A stretch of DNA of 64,000 nt from Karalla daura. Taxonomy: Eukaryota; Chordata; Actinopteri; Chaetodontiformes; Leiognathidae. Positions 47,301 to 60,679 of this stretch are shown here, one piece after another. The notes under the pieces were generated by a model. The model worked only from the letters and a program-made list of their open reading frames with translations. It ran no database searches and was not told the origin of the DNA. The DNA lies in the NCBI GenBank assembly GCA_029224185.1, contig CM055196.1, forward strand, positions 18,027,009-18,091,008, read 5' to 3'. A program made the position numbers and the translations under genes. Every line of letters begins with the position of its first letter. Position 1 is the first letter of the stretch.

Positions 47301-48035
47301 CGGATCCATTAAATAGTATGCGATTGTACAAACACTCACTTATAACCGGAGAGTGTCAGAGGGTGGTCGTCGTGATGCAAACATCCAATGATGAAACCAA
47401 GGTAAACCGACTCAAGCATTGCTCCACTTCCAATCTGTCAGCGCATGTTTAGATTTCTGCCCATTACTCCAGAAAGCCAGGGGCTAAAAATAAATTCCCA
47501 TAACGTCAGTATAATACTTTGATAATGCAATTACACTGCTTCGTGGCTGAATGGGGAGTGCAAAGGAACATGAAAGCGGGGTTGGAAGCATGAAGGGGCG
47601 CCAGAGCTATGGATTATGAGAGGATGTGATAATAAAATGAAATCATCAGACACTCAAGCGATTATGCTAATGAAGTCATTCCGTATTCATCATAGGTTAA
47701 TCGGCAGGCGAGCGCGCGAGTGGTGGCATTTTCTCGAACACAGAAAGCTTTGATCGAGCAGGCAGTTAGTCTCCTCACCTTCGGCGTGTGAGGGCCCGAG
47801 GTTGGGCCAAAGGTGAAAACGCTGTGCGTGAGTGAGAGCGAAGTGCATTCGCTTTTGTGTCCTATATCGTGTTAAAGCGACGAGCGTGTAGGTCTGAGGG
47901 GCATCTGGCAGTTACCCTCCCCCTCCGAGCCTGCAGGAGCATCTACAGCGGCTGCTGATAATGTGCCTGGTTTGTTCGCTCCGGGCTACTGAAGAAGAAA
48001 TGTGGCAGCGCAATGTGGTGAATATTAGGAGCATT
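44390..48035. other. Kv4 intron 1, largely unique DNA, candidate conserved non-coding sequence
   Basis: No microsatellite or repeat end of note. The part at about 46480-47750 is complex, non-repetitive and has scattered homeodomain-type TAAT/ATTA cores, such as GATTATGCTAATGAAGTCAT at about 47661. This is compatible with regulatory DNA but not proof. No coding exon was found. Confidence 0.4.
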
Positions 48036-48039
48036 ATTT

Positions 48040-48200
48040 ATGCTGTCATTCAATCTGTCAATTATTTTCTCTATTAATCATTTGTTCATTTGGTTGCGAA
48101 ATGTCGAATGTTGATCTGCATTCCACAAAGGCCAAGATGAAGTCTGTTTTTGTTCTCAAAGATATCTCAATCTTTCCACTTCACAGTTCTCGCACAGCTT
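48040..48200 (-). repeat. Dispersed teleost repeat, same family as in parietopsin intron 3
   Basis: CTGTCAATTATTTTCTCTATTAATC followed by ACAAAGGCCAAGATGAAGTC and TTCTCAAAGATATC matches the reverse complement of the repeat at 20110-20640. Confidence 0.6.
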
Positions 48201-49349
48201 ATAGTACGGTACAGCCTGGTTTTGTTCCTTTTCTAATAGTGATAGTATCTGATTCCTGGTCCCACTTTAGGTCCCAAGTGAGCTGAGCTGATATTAAAAT
48301 GTGAGGTCAACAGATTGCTGGCCACAGCAACAGGCGCCTGCAACACTTTGTGTCATCATGCTGAGGTGACCCCGCCTATATCGAGGAGGTACTGTACTAG
48401 AAGTAATGGAAAAGAACCCATGTTGAGTTGAGCCAGGCTGTGTTTCTCATTTAATTTCCGTGAGGTGACATTTTTTTATCTTGTGCGCACAAGATTGCTC
48501 CCATAAAATCATCATCTAGTTATTTCTCTTGTGCACACACACAAGGTATCCACCTTCTTCCTATCAGATAATTCTACGTATACTATTATTTCATATATGT
48601 CTCTAAGGACTTCAGATTCTCACCACCACCACATAATGGATAGAAATCAGCAAATCAAGTTGTGTTTTAACCATAAAACTAAAAAACTACAAACTCTTGT
48701 GGGAACAAGTTATTATCATGTGGGAGTAATTAGGCTAACTTGTTTGCACAAAATCCAAAATATAAAACACCTGATGGGACTTTAGGGGCTCTGCAGATAT
48801 CTGAGAAATTTGACTTTATTACTTAAAAATTTTTGCTTTTGTTAGTATAGTTGGTGATTATTTACTAGTCAATTACTGCTCTTGTCCACACGCTCCCTCT
48901 GTGGACTTATAGAGCTCGTTCTTAGATAACAAAAACGCAGCAGTTCTCATTTTCCAGGTAATTATGCACTAATGAAAACAAAATTAGGATCATTCCATCC
49001 CATCTCTGCCAGTAGATCCGCCTGTAAATCCTCCATGTTGGACCTTGGAGCTGCCAGAGGAGCTGCCTTGACTGCAGCCAGATCTGGAGCAGACAGGCCC
49101 TGTGCTGCCCGGGATATAAAAGTCCCAACTTCCAGCCTGGCTCGCTCTCTTCCCAGCGCTAGTAACCCACTTTTGTTTTTCATGGCCTTTTGTTTCATTT
49201 TTGCATATCACCTTGTATGGACCCTGAAATATACAGACACGTATCCCTAAAGACACTGCTGATGCAACACACCGCACACATGAATTTACATTCCCCTCCA
49301 GCTATCAATAGCTGTATTTCATTTATATATCACAGCAACAGCTGCTTAT

Positions 49350-49550
49350 GAATCGCTTCACGGCAAGAGGGTCCACGGTTCAAATCCCAGTTGGACTGAG
49401 GACCCTCAGTGCAGAGTTTGAATGCTCTGTTTTTGAGGGCTGTCTGCATGTTGAGGGCGATTGTGAACTCTAAACAGCCCCTAGTTGTGAATTCGATGAT
49501 GAGTGCATGTGTGTGTGCCCTGTGATAGACTGACCTCTTAAAATCCTCAT
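49350..49550 (+). repeat. SINE-like dispersed repeat
   Basis: GCTTCACGGCAAGAGGGTCC, ACGGTTCAAATCCCAG (B-box-like), GTGCAGAGTTTGAATGCTC, TGAACTCTAAACAGCCCCTA and GCCCTGTGATAGACTGACC occur in family order. Confidence 0.65.
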
Positions 49551-49559
49551 ATCAATCCA

Positions 49560-51880
49560 TATCTATTGCATTTTCTCATACTACTACTATCACATTATCC
49601 AGTTGTTGTCTTTTTTGAATAGCTTCTGTGAGCATGGACACATACGTATACAGCGAAGCAATTCCTCATTAGAATTGAATTAGAATGACTTTTTTTAACA
49701 TTAACTGGCATTTTGCCTTGATTCAGACAAGAATCGCAGCAGTGGCCTTGTAACTGCAGCAGCTGCATCAGGTTGTAGCAATAGTACCAGTTCTGGCTGT
49801 ATTGCCGTTTTATTGCCCTCTACAGAGTAAAATTTCTATTCCTCACAAAAAAAAAACCATCAGGATACTGCTCACAAGGACACCATAGGCCAAACTGGCA
49901 TCTCGCTGGCTCAGACTGTACGCGAGGACCGATGCACACAGTCAACTTGTATTGATCAGATGCAATTTCAATGTGACCCCTGTGACCTTTGTAGTGCGCT
50001 CAGGTGATGGGGGGGAGGAAAAAACGTGAAAGGTCTTGCGGATTAGTGCCTCAGAGCTGGAAAGGGGAACTGGTCCAGGAGCCTCATCACACTGACAGCA
50101 GATTAGTGCTGCGCGGCACCAGAGCAGACGGTGCGAGATTAACTTTGATGTGCGATTCCACACAGAGCAGCCGCTGGATATCAGCTCCCTCCACCAAATG
50201 GCCTCTTAACTTTGTGTTTGCAGCGTGTGCATTCACGGGCGACAGTATCTTTTTAAAAAATCTGCTTTTTTTAAAAGGCAGAGCGCAGTGTCGCAGACAT
50301 TTTCGGCCCTCGCCATAAAGAAACACTTAAATGGTTTCCAGTTTAAAATCTCCCAGCTTCGGCCATCAGCCCTTTAGACCTGTGTTTGCAATTTATTTTT
50401 AGCATCGATTAATCTGAAACAGATGCGTAACGTCTTCAGTGGCTTTAGAGGAGCTTTGTCCAATCTGAGAAAATAACCCTTGATAATGTCACAGTGATCT
50501 GTGCTTGAGCTTGGAAAGGTCAAATTTTAGGAGTTTGAAGCTGGGAAGAAGTTGACATTCAACAGTCTGTGGGGGTTTAAAGGAAACAGCTTTTCCACTT
50601 GCATTTGGTTAACGGTAAATCCATAACACCTCCACCTACTGCAGAGCCTGCTGTTTGGATGTCAGAAAAATCTCCCTTTTTACGATTTTTCTGTCACAAA
50701 TTTATGGAAGTGCAATAACAAATCACCCGAACACGCCCTTCAATCCATTAACTGTTTAAACTATTAAATGTAAGCGTCAAAAAATAATTGAAAATGCCCA
50801 TCACCATTTCCCAGACCGAAGTTTAATGTCTTAGACCAGCTCCAACCCCGAAAGGTTGTTTAATTTCTAATTATAGAAGATAAAGAAAAGCACGGCCCTG
50901 CCTCTCATTTGTGAGGCCAAAACCAGTGATTTTTTTTTCTATCAACACCTTATAAGTCAACAAATCCACGTGTCTGAGAATCCAATCTATTGCAGAAAAG
51001 CAAGTGAGACGACCTTTATGTTAGGATTTAGATTCAAGAGAGTACCTGAATCCAAGGTCAAGGATGATCTGTGATGATTACCTGACATCATTATGTAGTC
51101 GGGATTTCAGCAAAAGCTTAAAAAAGGCCTTTGGGGGAAGCAGATAAAGTAAAACCCAGTGGAGGGAACATAAATAGGACATGGAGTAAGGGAAAAAGTC
51201 TCCAGATAATACATGTCATTGGGAAAGGATCGATTTTCCTCATGCTCACCAGAAGATTACTGTCTGAGTTGCAACTTTAAATTGTCTGTATCAGCTGTTT
51301 ACGCCCAACAGCTGCATCGCTTCATCTTCACGCTTGCTTTCTGCTCACACATAAAACTCGCTCGCACGATAGTTAATACTGTGAGCAGATACACCGCTCC
51401 ACACAGAAGTGCGCTCAGATTATATGTGATAGTGGAGAGAGAGAGATAGAGGCATTTTTAAAATTCCTCACTGAGCGTCTTTGAAATAAACATCAAGGTA
51501 CAAATTCCAGCCGTTTGGAAAAAAAATAAAAAATGAAATAAATAAAAACAGCTGCAAGTTCAAAGGAACACATCAAAATCTCGCAGTGAAACTGAGGGGA
51601 ATAGCGGAGGTTGGGATGAGACAGAAAGAGTGGTGAAGCGTAAAAATGTACTGAGCGCTCTCTCAGCGAGTGTGGACAGCAGCCAGACTGGCGACAGCAG
51701 TGAGCCCAGATAACAGCGAGTACCAGGAACCGGGGAGAACCTGTGGGGAAGTGTTGGGAAGAGCTGCAGTTCCTCTAACAGCTGCTGACTGGCCCCCGAG
51801 GGCCGAATGGAGCCGCTCGCCGCAGCCGTATCCTTCGTGTCCCTACCTGCTCCGAGATATCGCCAGCGCATCGGGGACGT
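49560..51880. other. Kv4 intron 1, segment with no recognised element
   Basis: Unique AT-rich DNA with short A and T runs. The open frames are under 110 codons and resemble no protein. Confidence 0.45.
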
Positions 51881-52790
51881 CATTACTTTTTCCATTCCAC
51901 TCCATGAGACTTCTCCCGAAAAAATAATAACTCGAGGCCATGGGTGGGAAAAACAGCAACACATAAAGGTCATTTTTGCTGATGAAAGTGGCTCTGTTTC
52001 CATGCACAGCAATATTCTCATTTTAAGCAGAATAAGAGGACGGCCTAAACAAGACAGCGCCATGTAAACAGAGATTTTTCATTAGCTTTCCCTGAACAAG
52101 GTCATATTTGGAATAAGCATTAATCCGACATGGAGTATTCCAATCTTATTCACATCATGCAGACATGTAAACATATTATTCACAATAAACTTCCTGGCAG
52201 AAATGGTGCTGCATTTTGCAACCCGTCCGGCAGTCGCTGACAGTTCACTGACACAAAATAAGATGGAGAGGAGAAATAAGAGGTAGTACCTCTGAAATGA
52301 GGGTGAAAACAGCTTTTTAAACAGCAGTGTTTTAAATTTTGAGGGATATGGATATAATTGAGGTTTTGGAAGGCCTCTAACATGGGAATGGGGGTGTTTT
52401 CAAGCAGGTGTCTGAACGGATGAAGGAGGCGGGATATGTATGCTTGTCTGAACAAGTTGGAAAATGATGGAAGATTCTGAAGAGCAGCTGTTATGTTGCA
52501 GAAAAGCAGAACACCATGGCCGGACTCCAATGTGCATTTTGCCATGCTTCCATATCATGAATGATGAGATAATGAATGATATGTGCGTAGTAAGGAATGT
52601 GATGTGGGCGTGTCATCAGGGGATTAATCCTACTCTTCTCTCTAACATGTAAACAAAATATGAATGGAAAATTCTATAAACAGCTCACGTAAACACCATA
52701 ATCCAGTGGTTTTTGCTGATAAAGCCAATATTCAGATTGCTGCTGTCCATTCAAACATAGTATCCAGAGAGCGTATCAGTCATCAACAAG
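51880..52790. repeat. Possible DNA-transposon remnant with repeated CATGTAAAC and TTTTTGCTGAT phrases
   Basis: GGTCATTTTTGCTGATGAAAGTGG...CAATATTCTC near 51968 resembles GTGGTTTTTGCTGATAAAGCC...AATATTCAGA near 52708. CATGTAAAC occurs at about 52062, 52164 and 52648. The class is unresolved. The 167-codon minus frame across 51560-52063 resembles no protein. Confidence 0.35.
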
Positions 52791-53560
52791 TTCAGGGCTG
52801 AATCTGAAGATTGAATTAAACTCGACAAGCACCAGAGGGAGAAAACATGAGTGTTTAAAGATGCAACTCCCATTATTTATGACTTCAACATCTTTGTCAC
52901 AGCGGAGGACAGACCTCCTGATGAATAACGATGTTAACACCCTGAAGACGGGCGGAGCGAAGACGCAGCTTCCCCGCAGAAGGCACATTCGAACGCACCG
53001 TTAACAATCGTGACTGAATGAAGGTTATTCATTTTAATCACACTACAGCACACCCTGCCTCCCACTATCCCAGGGGGTTGCTATATTTAAGCACTTTTTC
53101 ATTTCTTCTCCCTCTTTTTTTTTTGGTCTTGGCTTATGGCGAGGCAATTGCTTTGTGGGACGTCTGCCCTTGAAGAATCAGACAACAGAAGGAGATATTT
53201 ATACTTACTGTAGATGTGGAGTGAGAGCAAGCTGTATCAAATTCAACGCCTTCCCTTTGCGCTGCGTGGAATTAACAAATCAAATCACAGGCGCCTTTTT
53301 CTCTCACCACCATGTTGGTTTTTGTACCTGTGTGCTAAGATTAGCCGTCTGTCCTGGGGGAGCGAGAAAAACCTGGAACGTCCATCTCCCCCTTCTCCCA
53401 TTCATTCTCCCGCTCTCTAATTGGACTTCTCCATCTGTTGAGGTCCACAAATCGTCTTCTGGGGATGCTATCACTAAAACATCCTATCAAACACGCAAAT
53501 ACATCAGGGAGAGTCTTGGAATGGAGCCACACCAGGCACAGAAAGCATAGTCTGTGTATC
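52790..53560. other. Kv4 intron 1, segment with no recognised element
   Basis: Unique sequence with a T-run at about 53115. The 131-codon plus-strand frame at 53155-53550 has no recognisable family features. Confidence 0.45.
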
Positions 53561-53568
53561 TATATATC

Positions 53569-53650
53569 TACAGTATCTATCTATCTATATATGTGTGTGT
53601 GTGTATATATATATATAGATAGATACTGTATGTGTGTGTGTGTGTGAGCC
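53569..53650. repeat. Compound microsatellite forming a perfect 16-bp palindrome
   Basis: TACAGTATCTATCTAT at 53569-53584 is exactly complementary to ATAGATAGATACTGTA at 53615-53630. The 30-base loop is itself TA/TG repeat, and TG repeats follow to about 53648. Confidence 0.85.
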
Positions 53651-55555
53651 TGTGTGTGCCTGTGTGATATAAATTCAGAAGTCCAGCAGCATACAGCCTG
53701 GAGATAAGTAGATATCCAGCCTGTGCTGAACTCTGATTTGAAGCTAGCAGGATTGGCTACTTGGAAAATTAATCTATCCAGAGCGCAGCAGATCTGTCGG
53801 TAGCAACTGACATACTTTAATAAGAATTATTTCACTAGATGACAACGTTGATGGGTGGCTGAAACACAGTGTCAGTGGTATCGACCTCACGTCTCATGCA
53901 GTTGTGATAAATGTTCTCCCTACCACTGCAGTCCCCAAAGGTGTTTGAGGGAACAGATGGGATTTTTAACATCCTGAAAAGATGGCGAAGTTTTCTTCTG
54001 GATTCTCTTCCAGTCCTCGCTTAGAGTCGTTAATGATATGGGAAATTGTGTTCCTCACGCTTGTCACTCTTTACATCCCATTGACTGGGAGTTGAGCACT
54101 CAGGAGCGAGCAGTGGGACGTGTGACAGTGTATTTGCGGTGATGATTACAGCTCATTAACTTTGATGGATGCCATTTCATAGAAAAGACGATGGGAGTTG
54201 GAACGATGGTGCCGCAGCTTGTTTTCTGTCACCAACATGTGTACACAAAATCGTGGAGAGCAGCCCAGAAGAGGAAACTGCAGCAGCATCGTCCATGCAA
54301 AATTGATTTTTGGATCCGAACGAGACCACTTCACCTCTGCAGGTAATTGAATGTCACATTAGAGGGGCTGATGCTGGATCTGTCTCCCTGGATGCTCAGG
54401 AATGATTCCCCTGTGACCTCCAGAGGACAGCGAGGCCTGGAGGATCCAGCATCACTGCACCACGCACAGGACATCACAAATGTAAATGAGTGCAATGTGA
54501 GCTCCATGCATGTGAAAGTGAGCCTCAGTGTGCAAGCAAATGAGCAAAAGAGACTAAGCTGGATGTGAAATTGATTGCATTGTCTGGTGTTATTAATGCA
54601 AACCGTCTGGGCGGCTTTCTTCTCTACTAACTTGCTTGCTTGTCTTTGCCTTTTGGCTGAAACGTGTGGCTTAGTCAAAAAGAGACACGCTTCATTTGTC
54701 TGTGGCCGTTATGTAAAGATAAGGCCATGCATGCCAGAAATCTAACTCTTAAGCTCCTCCACAGGGATTATGGACAATTGGCTAAGGGGGAAAAATACAA
54801 ATAATAATCAACTGTTTACGGTTTTCCACTAATACCTTGAAAAAGAAGCGAAAATCCCCACATGGAAATGCAATCCTTAAGCAGCTGAGATACTCCGTTG
54901 CAGGATGCCTGCAGAGAGACACAGAGGCAGGAAATCCTCTAGGTGGGAGCCAAGCCCACACTTTCATAAGACCCAGACAAACATATCAATCTACAGTAGC
55001 TGTCACCCATCCCGCTCTAAATGAAGCTTTCAGACTGTTGCCATTTTTAAGTCAATGGAATCCAACCGGGGGCCAGTGACGGAACAGGATTAGGATTTGT
55101 AATTTTGTTTTTCCTTTTTTCGTCATTACTTTCAGCTTTAATATTCTTACCTGGTGTGACCTTATTAGCCCTTAGCCTGACTTACCCCCTGTGGGGTGCA
55201 TTCACAGAGGGACTGAGGCACACAAAGAGAGTGCTATGTAATTCTTCACAACTACAGTCAGTATAAACCCCTAATATATACTGTTTTTTACCTCAGGCAG
55301 TATTTAAAACCAGCTGCTGTGTGAGGCTAAAGGATAACAACACTTGGAGCTAAATGCTAATGATAGTACATGCTTCCATGTTACCAAATATTTTCATTTT
55401 CATGCTGGAGAGCATGGAGGGATTCATGCTCAATGACACACCAACATCACATTCCTCACTAAGCACCGACGACTGATTTTTCCCTTCAGGATTTGACACC
55501 CAAACCTCCATAATGCTACTCCAAAGACTTTTGTGTATCCTGCTTCCACTGCACC
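53650..55555. other. Kv4 intron 1, segment with no recognised element
   Basis: Unique sequence; no repeat end, no gene-like frame. Confidence 0.45.
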
Positions 55556-55780
55556 AAAATCTATCGCACTTTGTACCTTGGCTGATTGGAGGCTCTAAAA
55601 TTGCCCCAAGGTGTGAGTGTGAGAATGAATGGTGTTTGTGTCCTGTGATGGACTGGCAACCTGTCCGGGCTGTAATCCCTTCCTTTCCCCAATGAATGTT
55701 GGAGATAAATTCCAGCAGAGCTCCACAACACCATTAAAGTACAGAGTGAGTAAGATAAATGGATGGACGGACTACAATAA
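55556..55780 (+). repeat. SINE-like dispersed repeat (3' part) with ATGG tail
   Basis: GATTGGAGGCTCTAAAATTG, AGGTGTGAGTGTGAGAATGA, GTCCTGTGATGGACTGGC, AACCTGTCCGGGCTG and a TAAATGGATGGACGGAC tail. This is the best-preserved 3' end of the family in the window. Confidence 0.7.
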
Positions 55781-57980
55781 TATCAACAGTGACATGCCTA
55801 ATCTAAACAACCAAATTATTCCAAATTGAACAGCTGTATAATAAATGCTTTTTTTCCCCTTTTACTCAACCATGAAAATGGATGAATAGAAAATGGATTT
55901 GGCACAACTGTGAGTTACGGAGCTGGAAAAAACAGGTGAATGTGTGCATAATGGGTGACTCGACTGTTGCATATGCAGTATCTGTGTGATGGTGCGTGTG
56001 CATGGTTCATGACCCACATGCCTTACTCTGACTTGTGCTCATTTCAAACGCAACCTTAATCAGACCTCTGGCTAAGTGTTGGTCAGGCTATCCTCATGAT
56101 GGCGCTAGAGGGAAAAGTCAGTGGCTCACCAACATCACCACAGACTTTCAGACAGTTTGTTAATGTGCTAATGTATGACTGAATATATTAACAGACACAC
56201 ATTTTTTGGAAATCCATCAAACTGCTGTTCAGTTTGGAGCAGAGTAATGGTCTCACCAGCCTCCATTACGGAAGAAAAAAAATACTACCGTGTTAATGCA
56301 AAAACCTGGAAAAAAAACACTGTTTTTACTCTACAAGGAAGTAAATTACACTGAAATACACAGAAAAGACAGACACTGATATGTGCTGCCTTCAACCTGT
56401 CATGTGACTGCTCTGAATTTACAGTGGGTGAGCACAATAAAAGCATCATCACCATTTCCCTTTGTGAAGATTTAGCGCTCAATCCTTTTTGAGACTGTGG
56501 CGGCACAGCGTTGATTTAATGCTGCGGTAATTCTTTAGGACCATAGTTTGGGGTAATTCAATTGCATCATGTTGTTATGTGTGATTGAAATTTTGACTAC
56601 TTCCATAAAGGAGCTAACATCTTGTCGACACGCCGACACAAAAACTGCAAGGAAACTACAAGACAATGCAGTTTTTACAAGCTGGTGCTGAACTGCTGCA
56701 TTAATGTACGTTTTATCACACAGGCTGTGCTATAAAATACCATACTGTATTGCACTACTATATTATTTGCAGTCATATGTCCACAGTATGATAGTAATTC
56801 TGATTCCAGCAGGATGAAGTGGATTTCGATATTTATCCTCGATGCTGTATTTTAATATTTTAATATGCATTGTGTCCCAGTGCGATCAGCTGGAGTCCGA
56901 AGCGCTGAGCTTGACATGAAATGATGGCGTGTGACGGTCGCTTGATCGGCGCTTAATGTGCCATCAATCCATCTTGGACCTTCATGGAGACGCCCGGAGA
57001 GGAGAGAAACCGAGGCGGTGACACTGCTACACCTGTACATGAGAAATTAGTTTGAGGTGAGAGCGAAATATATAGCTGCAGCGCACATGCCCTGTTTAGT
57101 TTCTGCTTGACCAAATGGCCTACATTAGGTGATATATTTAGCTATTTATAGAAGCTGGGGCAGGCAGGAAACAGCTGCCATGCGTCAGGGTGACAGGCTG
57201 ACATCCCTCATCTCAGCAGGACCTCCCTGCCAGGCAGACGGGAGGAAGCTCTTTATACCTAAACTGAAATGGGACATAGCCGCTTATCATTCATGCTGCA
57301 TACAGAAACTAATAATCTATTGGAGCCCGTGGCAAAGACTTGACAATGAAACTGGGTTAACAGCGGCTGGTATGGGCAGCTCCAAGCCAAAGCTTTATAG
57401 AGATCTGTATTCTGCCTTTACGGCAAACCCCGCAGATTTTATTCAAGTGGGATCGGTATTGATCACTAGGGTCTTTTATTGTGGTGTCCCGGCGCAGTAA
57501 ACTGGCACAACACTGCCCGGCTCCGACTAAAACGAGATGGTTTGTGAACGGTGAAGCAGAGCTTTGAGCTGACAAACCGGCTGAATCAATATTCATGACT
57601 CTGCCACGAAGCCGCTCATGTTCAGGTATCAGGACCGGGCTGTAAACCAGGTTTCAATTAAGGCATGGGCATCAAACCCTCACTGCTTCCCCTGAAACTG
57701 ATGACAAACTGTTCCCCTCTGTTTGTCACTGGTACATGAAACTATATTGATTTTAAACAGCACACCCACGACTTACAAGAGAGGAGCTGCAGTTAACGTT
57801 ACATGCTGCATTTTAATGCCATAAGTACCTCTACGATGTGCAATGACAAGAAGGCTAAATCTTACTGTATCTAATATAATATAACCAACACACTGTTGTA
57901 AGATGCAGAATTGAGCTAAATATGTGTTTGCACATTTTATGCAGTTAACTATTGGTAGATCTGTGTGCTGGATATTCACA
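55781..57980. other. Kv4 intron 1, largely unique DNA
   Basis: No repeat ends recognised. The part at about 56860-57620 is complex and non-repetitive, a candidate for conserved non-coding sequence. Open frames resemble no protein. Confidence 0.4.
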
Positions 57981-57984
57981 TTTA

Positions 57985-58100
57985 ACTGTGATGGGCTGAT
58001 GACCTGTCCATAGCGTATTCCCTGCCTTCGCCCTACAGTATGTGCTCTGGAGATAGGCTCCAGCAGATAACAAGGCGAGTGAGATGATGGATGGATATAG
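57985..58100 (+). repeat. SINE-like dispersed repeat, 3' end only
   Basis: GATGACCTGTCCATAGCGTA, TTCCCTGCCTTCGCCC and GGAGATAGGCTCCAGCAGA end in GATGATGGATGGATA. It lies about 105 bp before a second copy in the same orientation. Confidence 0.65.
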
Positions 58101-58204
58101 CATTATACATTTAAAATCTTTGCATTTCCATCTTCAGAGCAGAGGAGATGAACGGTTGAGCTGAACATCCCTTTATGTTTAACTCATGTTTGCCTCAGGT
58201 TATC

Positions 58205-58535
58205 CTGTAAGATTTGGATTGGTGGACAGCACTGTTGCCTCAGATTAAGAGGGTCCCCCAGTTAAATCCCAGTTTCTGTGTAATTTCTGCACAGGGTTTG
58301 CATGTTTTCTCTAATTTTTTGTGGATTTTCTCTTCCCACAGTCTAAAAACATGCATCTTAAGGTCGATTGTAGACTTTAAAATTGCCCCTAGGCGTGAGT
58401 GTGAGAGGGATGATGTGGACTGTCCACTGACCTGTCCAGGGTGTATTCCCTGTGCGTCTGATGAGCTCTGGAGATCGGCTCCAGTAGACCCCGAAATAGG
58501 TACAAAGCAGGTGAGGCAATGGATGGATGAATGGT
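58205..58535 (+). repeat. SINE-like dispersed repeat, near full length
   Basis: GGACAGCACTGTTGCCTCAG, AGTTAAATCCCAG (B-box-like), CACAGGGTTTGCATGTTTTC, CCCACAGTCTAAAAACATGC, TTAAAATTGCCCCTAGGCGT, GACCTGTCCAGGGTGTATTC and GAGATCGGCTCCAGTAGACC, ending in an ATGGATGGATGAATGG tail. It is the reference copy for the family here. Confidence 0.75.
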
Positions 58536-58539
58536 TGAG

Positions 58540-60675
58540 GAAGCAGAAAGTGGGAAATGTAACATATATGATATATACTGTACTGTATAATACGTGATAG
58601 GAAAGAAGAAAAAAGAGATGAATGCACGCACGGCTGGGAGTAATTAAGATACCTGTCGAGGCAATGGATTTCCCTCATGTTTCACTGAGAGGCAGGAAAA
58701 GCAGCTCAACTTTATTTTTAAACTCACATTTACGCCGGTATCCCATCGCTCCTCAGATAAGGTATGAGAGGCGCAGGAGTTACATCACTCTTTGAATTCT
58801 TTGCCGTTTGATACACTCTGCAGACCGATGATTGCGGTTTGCCATAATCTCCAGATCTCTGCTGATCACAGATGTTGGCTCGTTGGCTCGTCGACAAATG
58901 TCAAGGGGCAGGGATATTCACACTCTGGTGTTATAAAAGCTGGCACCGTTTCAGGATATCGTGTTTGCTGTTCTGTCCCATGTGCCAGGAGGGGGGAGAA
59001 TGGTGCAAAGAGCAAAGAGTCCAAACGCCTCTCAGTGACGGGTGGGACTGTCATCACCCTCCCGGTAACTTTTTTGCCCCAACATCTGTGCAGCAAAGCT
59101 GGATTTCGAGTTCAGGACGAGGACAAAATCTCGTTTACGTCTGGGAAATGCGGTATAATGAAGGCCAGCTCACTGTTTACCACAGTGACAGTGACGTCTA
59201 AAAATAAAAGAACAACTGTTTCTCCCTGGACCAGCACTCATTACATGCCAACGCGGGGAGCGGTGCGATGTTCAGACAGGCACAGCGGACGTTAGAAATG
59301 TTACAGCTCTCCATGAAAACACAGCACAGCGTGTTGCCTCCATGCTGATTAACTCAAGTGTTACAGGGAACAAACGCAAGGCCACTGACTTGCATATGTT
59401 GAGCTCCTCAAGTTATCACAGCAACTTTTTTTTTTCTCTCCACAATGCTAATGTGACCGTGAGGGAATTATTCGCATCAATTCCTTCCACTGTTGTTTCT
59501 GCACTGCGTCGAGTCGATAATTATTTCTCTGACCTCACAGTGAAACCCTGAGCATGAAAATTTAAAGAAGCGAGTCCGGTCTCCAAGGAAACTTTTAGTG
59601 GCTGTTCTTGAACTTATAAAAAGGGTTTCCAGACCATTTAAAAAGCGTATTTCGAGCGAAAATGTGAAAGGAGGTGAAGTTTATCAATGTGACACAGAGA
59701 GACATTCACAAGGATACTAAAACTTTTTCTGAGTGAGAGTGAAGTGTAGTGGCTGAGATCTTAACCTAGTGTTTAAATGGAAAGTTCAACATTTCACTAT
59801 GAGAACAGAACAAGACGAAGATGCAATAGACAGCTGCAATCAAAGGATCAAAAAATTGCTTCTTATTTAAAAAAACAAAACCTGTGTGAGACTGAGCAAA
59901 GCAGAGAAGCAACTGAAGCAGAACTGAAAAGAAAAGTGGAGCGAGATAAAACTGGAGTAACGAGGGAATGAAGCAGAGGTGAAGGAGCTCAGGTGAGGTG
60001 AATGAGAGAGGAGGTGATTGGCTAGGGAGACAGAGGAGGTGAAGGTTGGCTGATGAAGGGTATGTGAGGGGGAGGAGGAGAGCAGGAGGAAAACAAGCAC
60101 TATGTTCACACAGCTCTATAATGCAGCTCAAATGCATGACTGTGTGAGCAGTGCAAGTCGCATGAAATTTTTAAAAATCTGACCAGGGTCATTTTCAGAG
60201 TTGAACCTGAATCAGTATCTGGTCATTTATAACGCACCTAACAATGCAGTTTCTACATCACTCTAGGGCGAGAATGAACATAACCCTAGCGGTATCCATG
60301 GTTTACATCCATGAATATTCAGCTCTGGGCTGTGAACTGTTCACACAGGATTCATATATGGGTCACTTTTGAAAAGCCGCAAGAACAGCAAAGCAAAAAA
60401 AATCAGTCTAAAAAAAGTCTGAACTGAGCATTAAGACCTGCCGTGTGAACTAAGCCAAAGAGTCCAGACAGCGTAAGACCCAGAAAAGCAGCAGCAAAGG
60501 ACTTTGACTTGGATGTGACACTTTGGAAGTAAATAAATTCAAGTTCCATTAACTATGGTTAGTGTTTGATTTGATTTCGGCAAAGAAATTATATGGTTGG
60601 GGAGACGCTGTACTTAGAGGCAAATTTACTACTACTTTAAGACTGTAACAGCCATGGATTGGAAGAATAAATAAT
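58540..60675. other. Kv4 intron 1, segment with no recognised element
   Basis: Unique sequence; a purine-rich stretch at about 59960-60090 (GAGG/GGAG) makes long open frames of low complexity. No protein family resemblance, including the 167-codon frame at 58792-59295. Confidence 0.45.
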
Positions 60676-60679
60676 TGGC

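Noticed and set aside
51560..52063. 167-codon minus-strand ORF in the Kv4 first intron
   Set aside because: No recognisable motif; overlaps a possible transposon remnant and has no conserved neighbours.
58792..59295. 167-codon plus-strand ORF in the Kv4 first intron
   Set aside because: Composition and sequence show no protein family features; a chance frame in unique intronic DNA.
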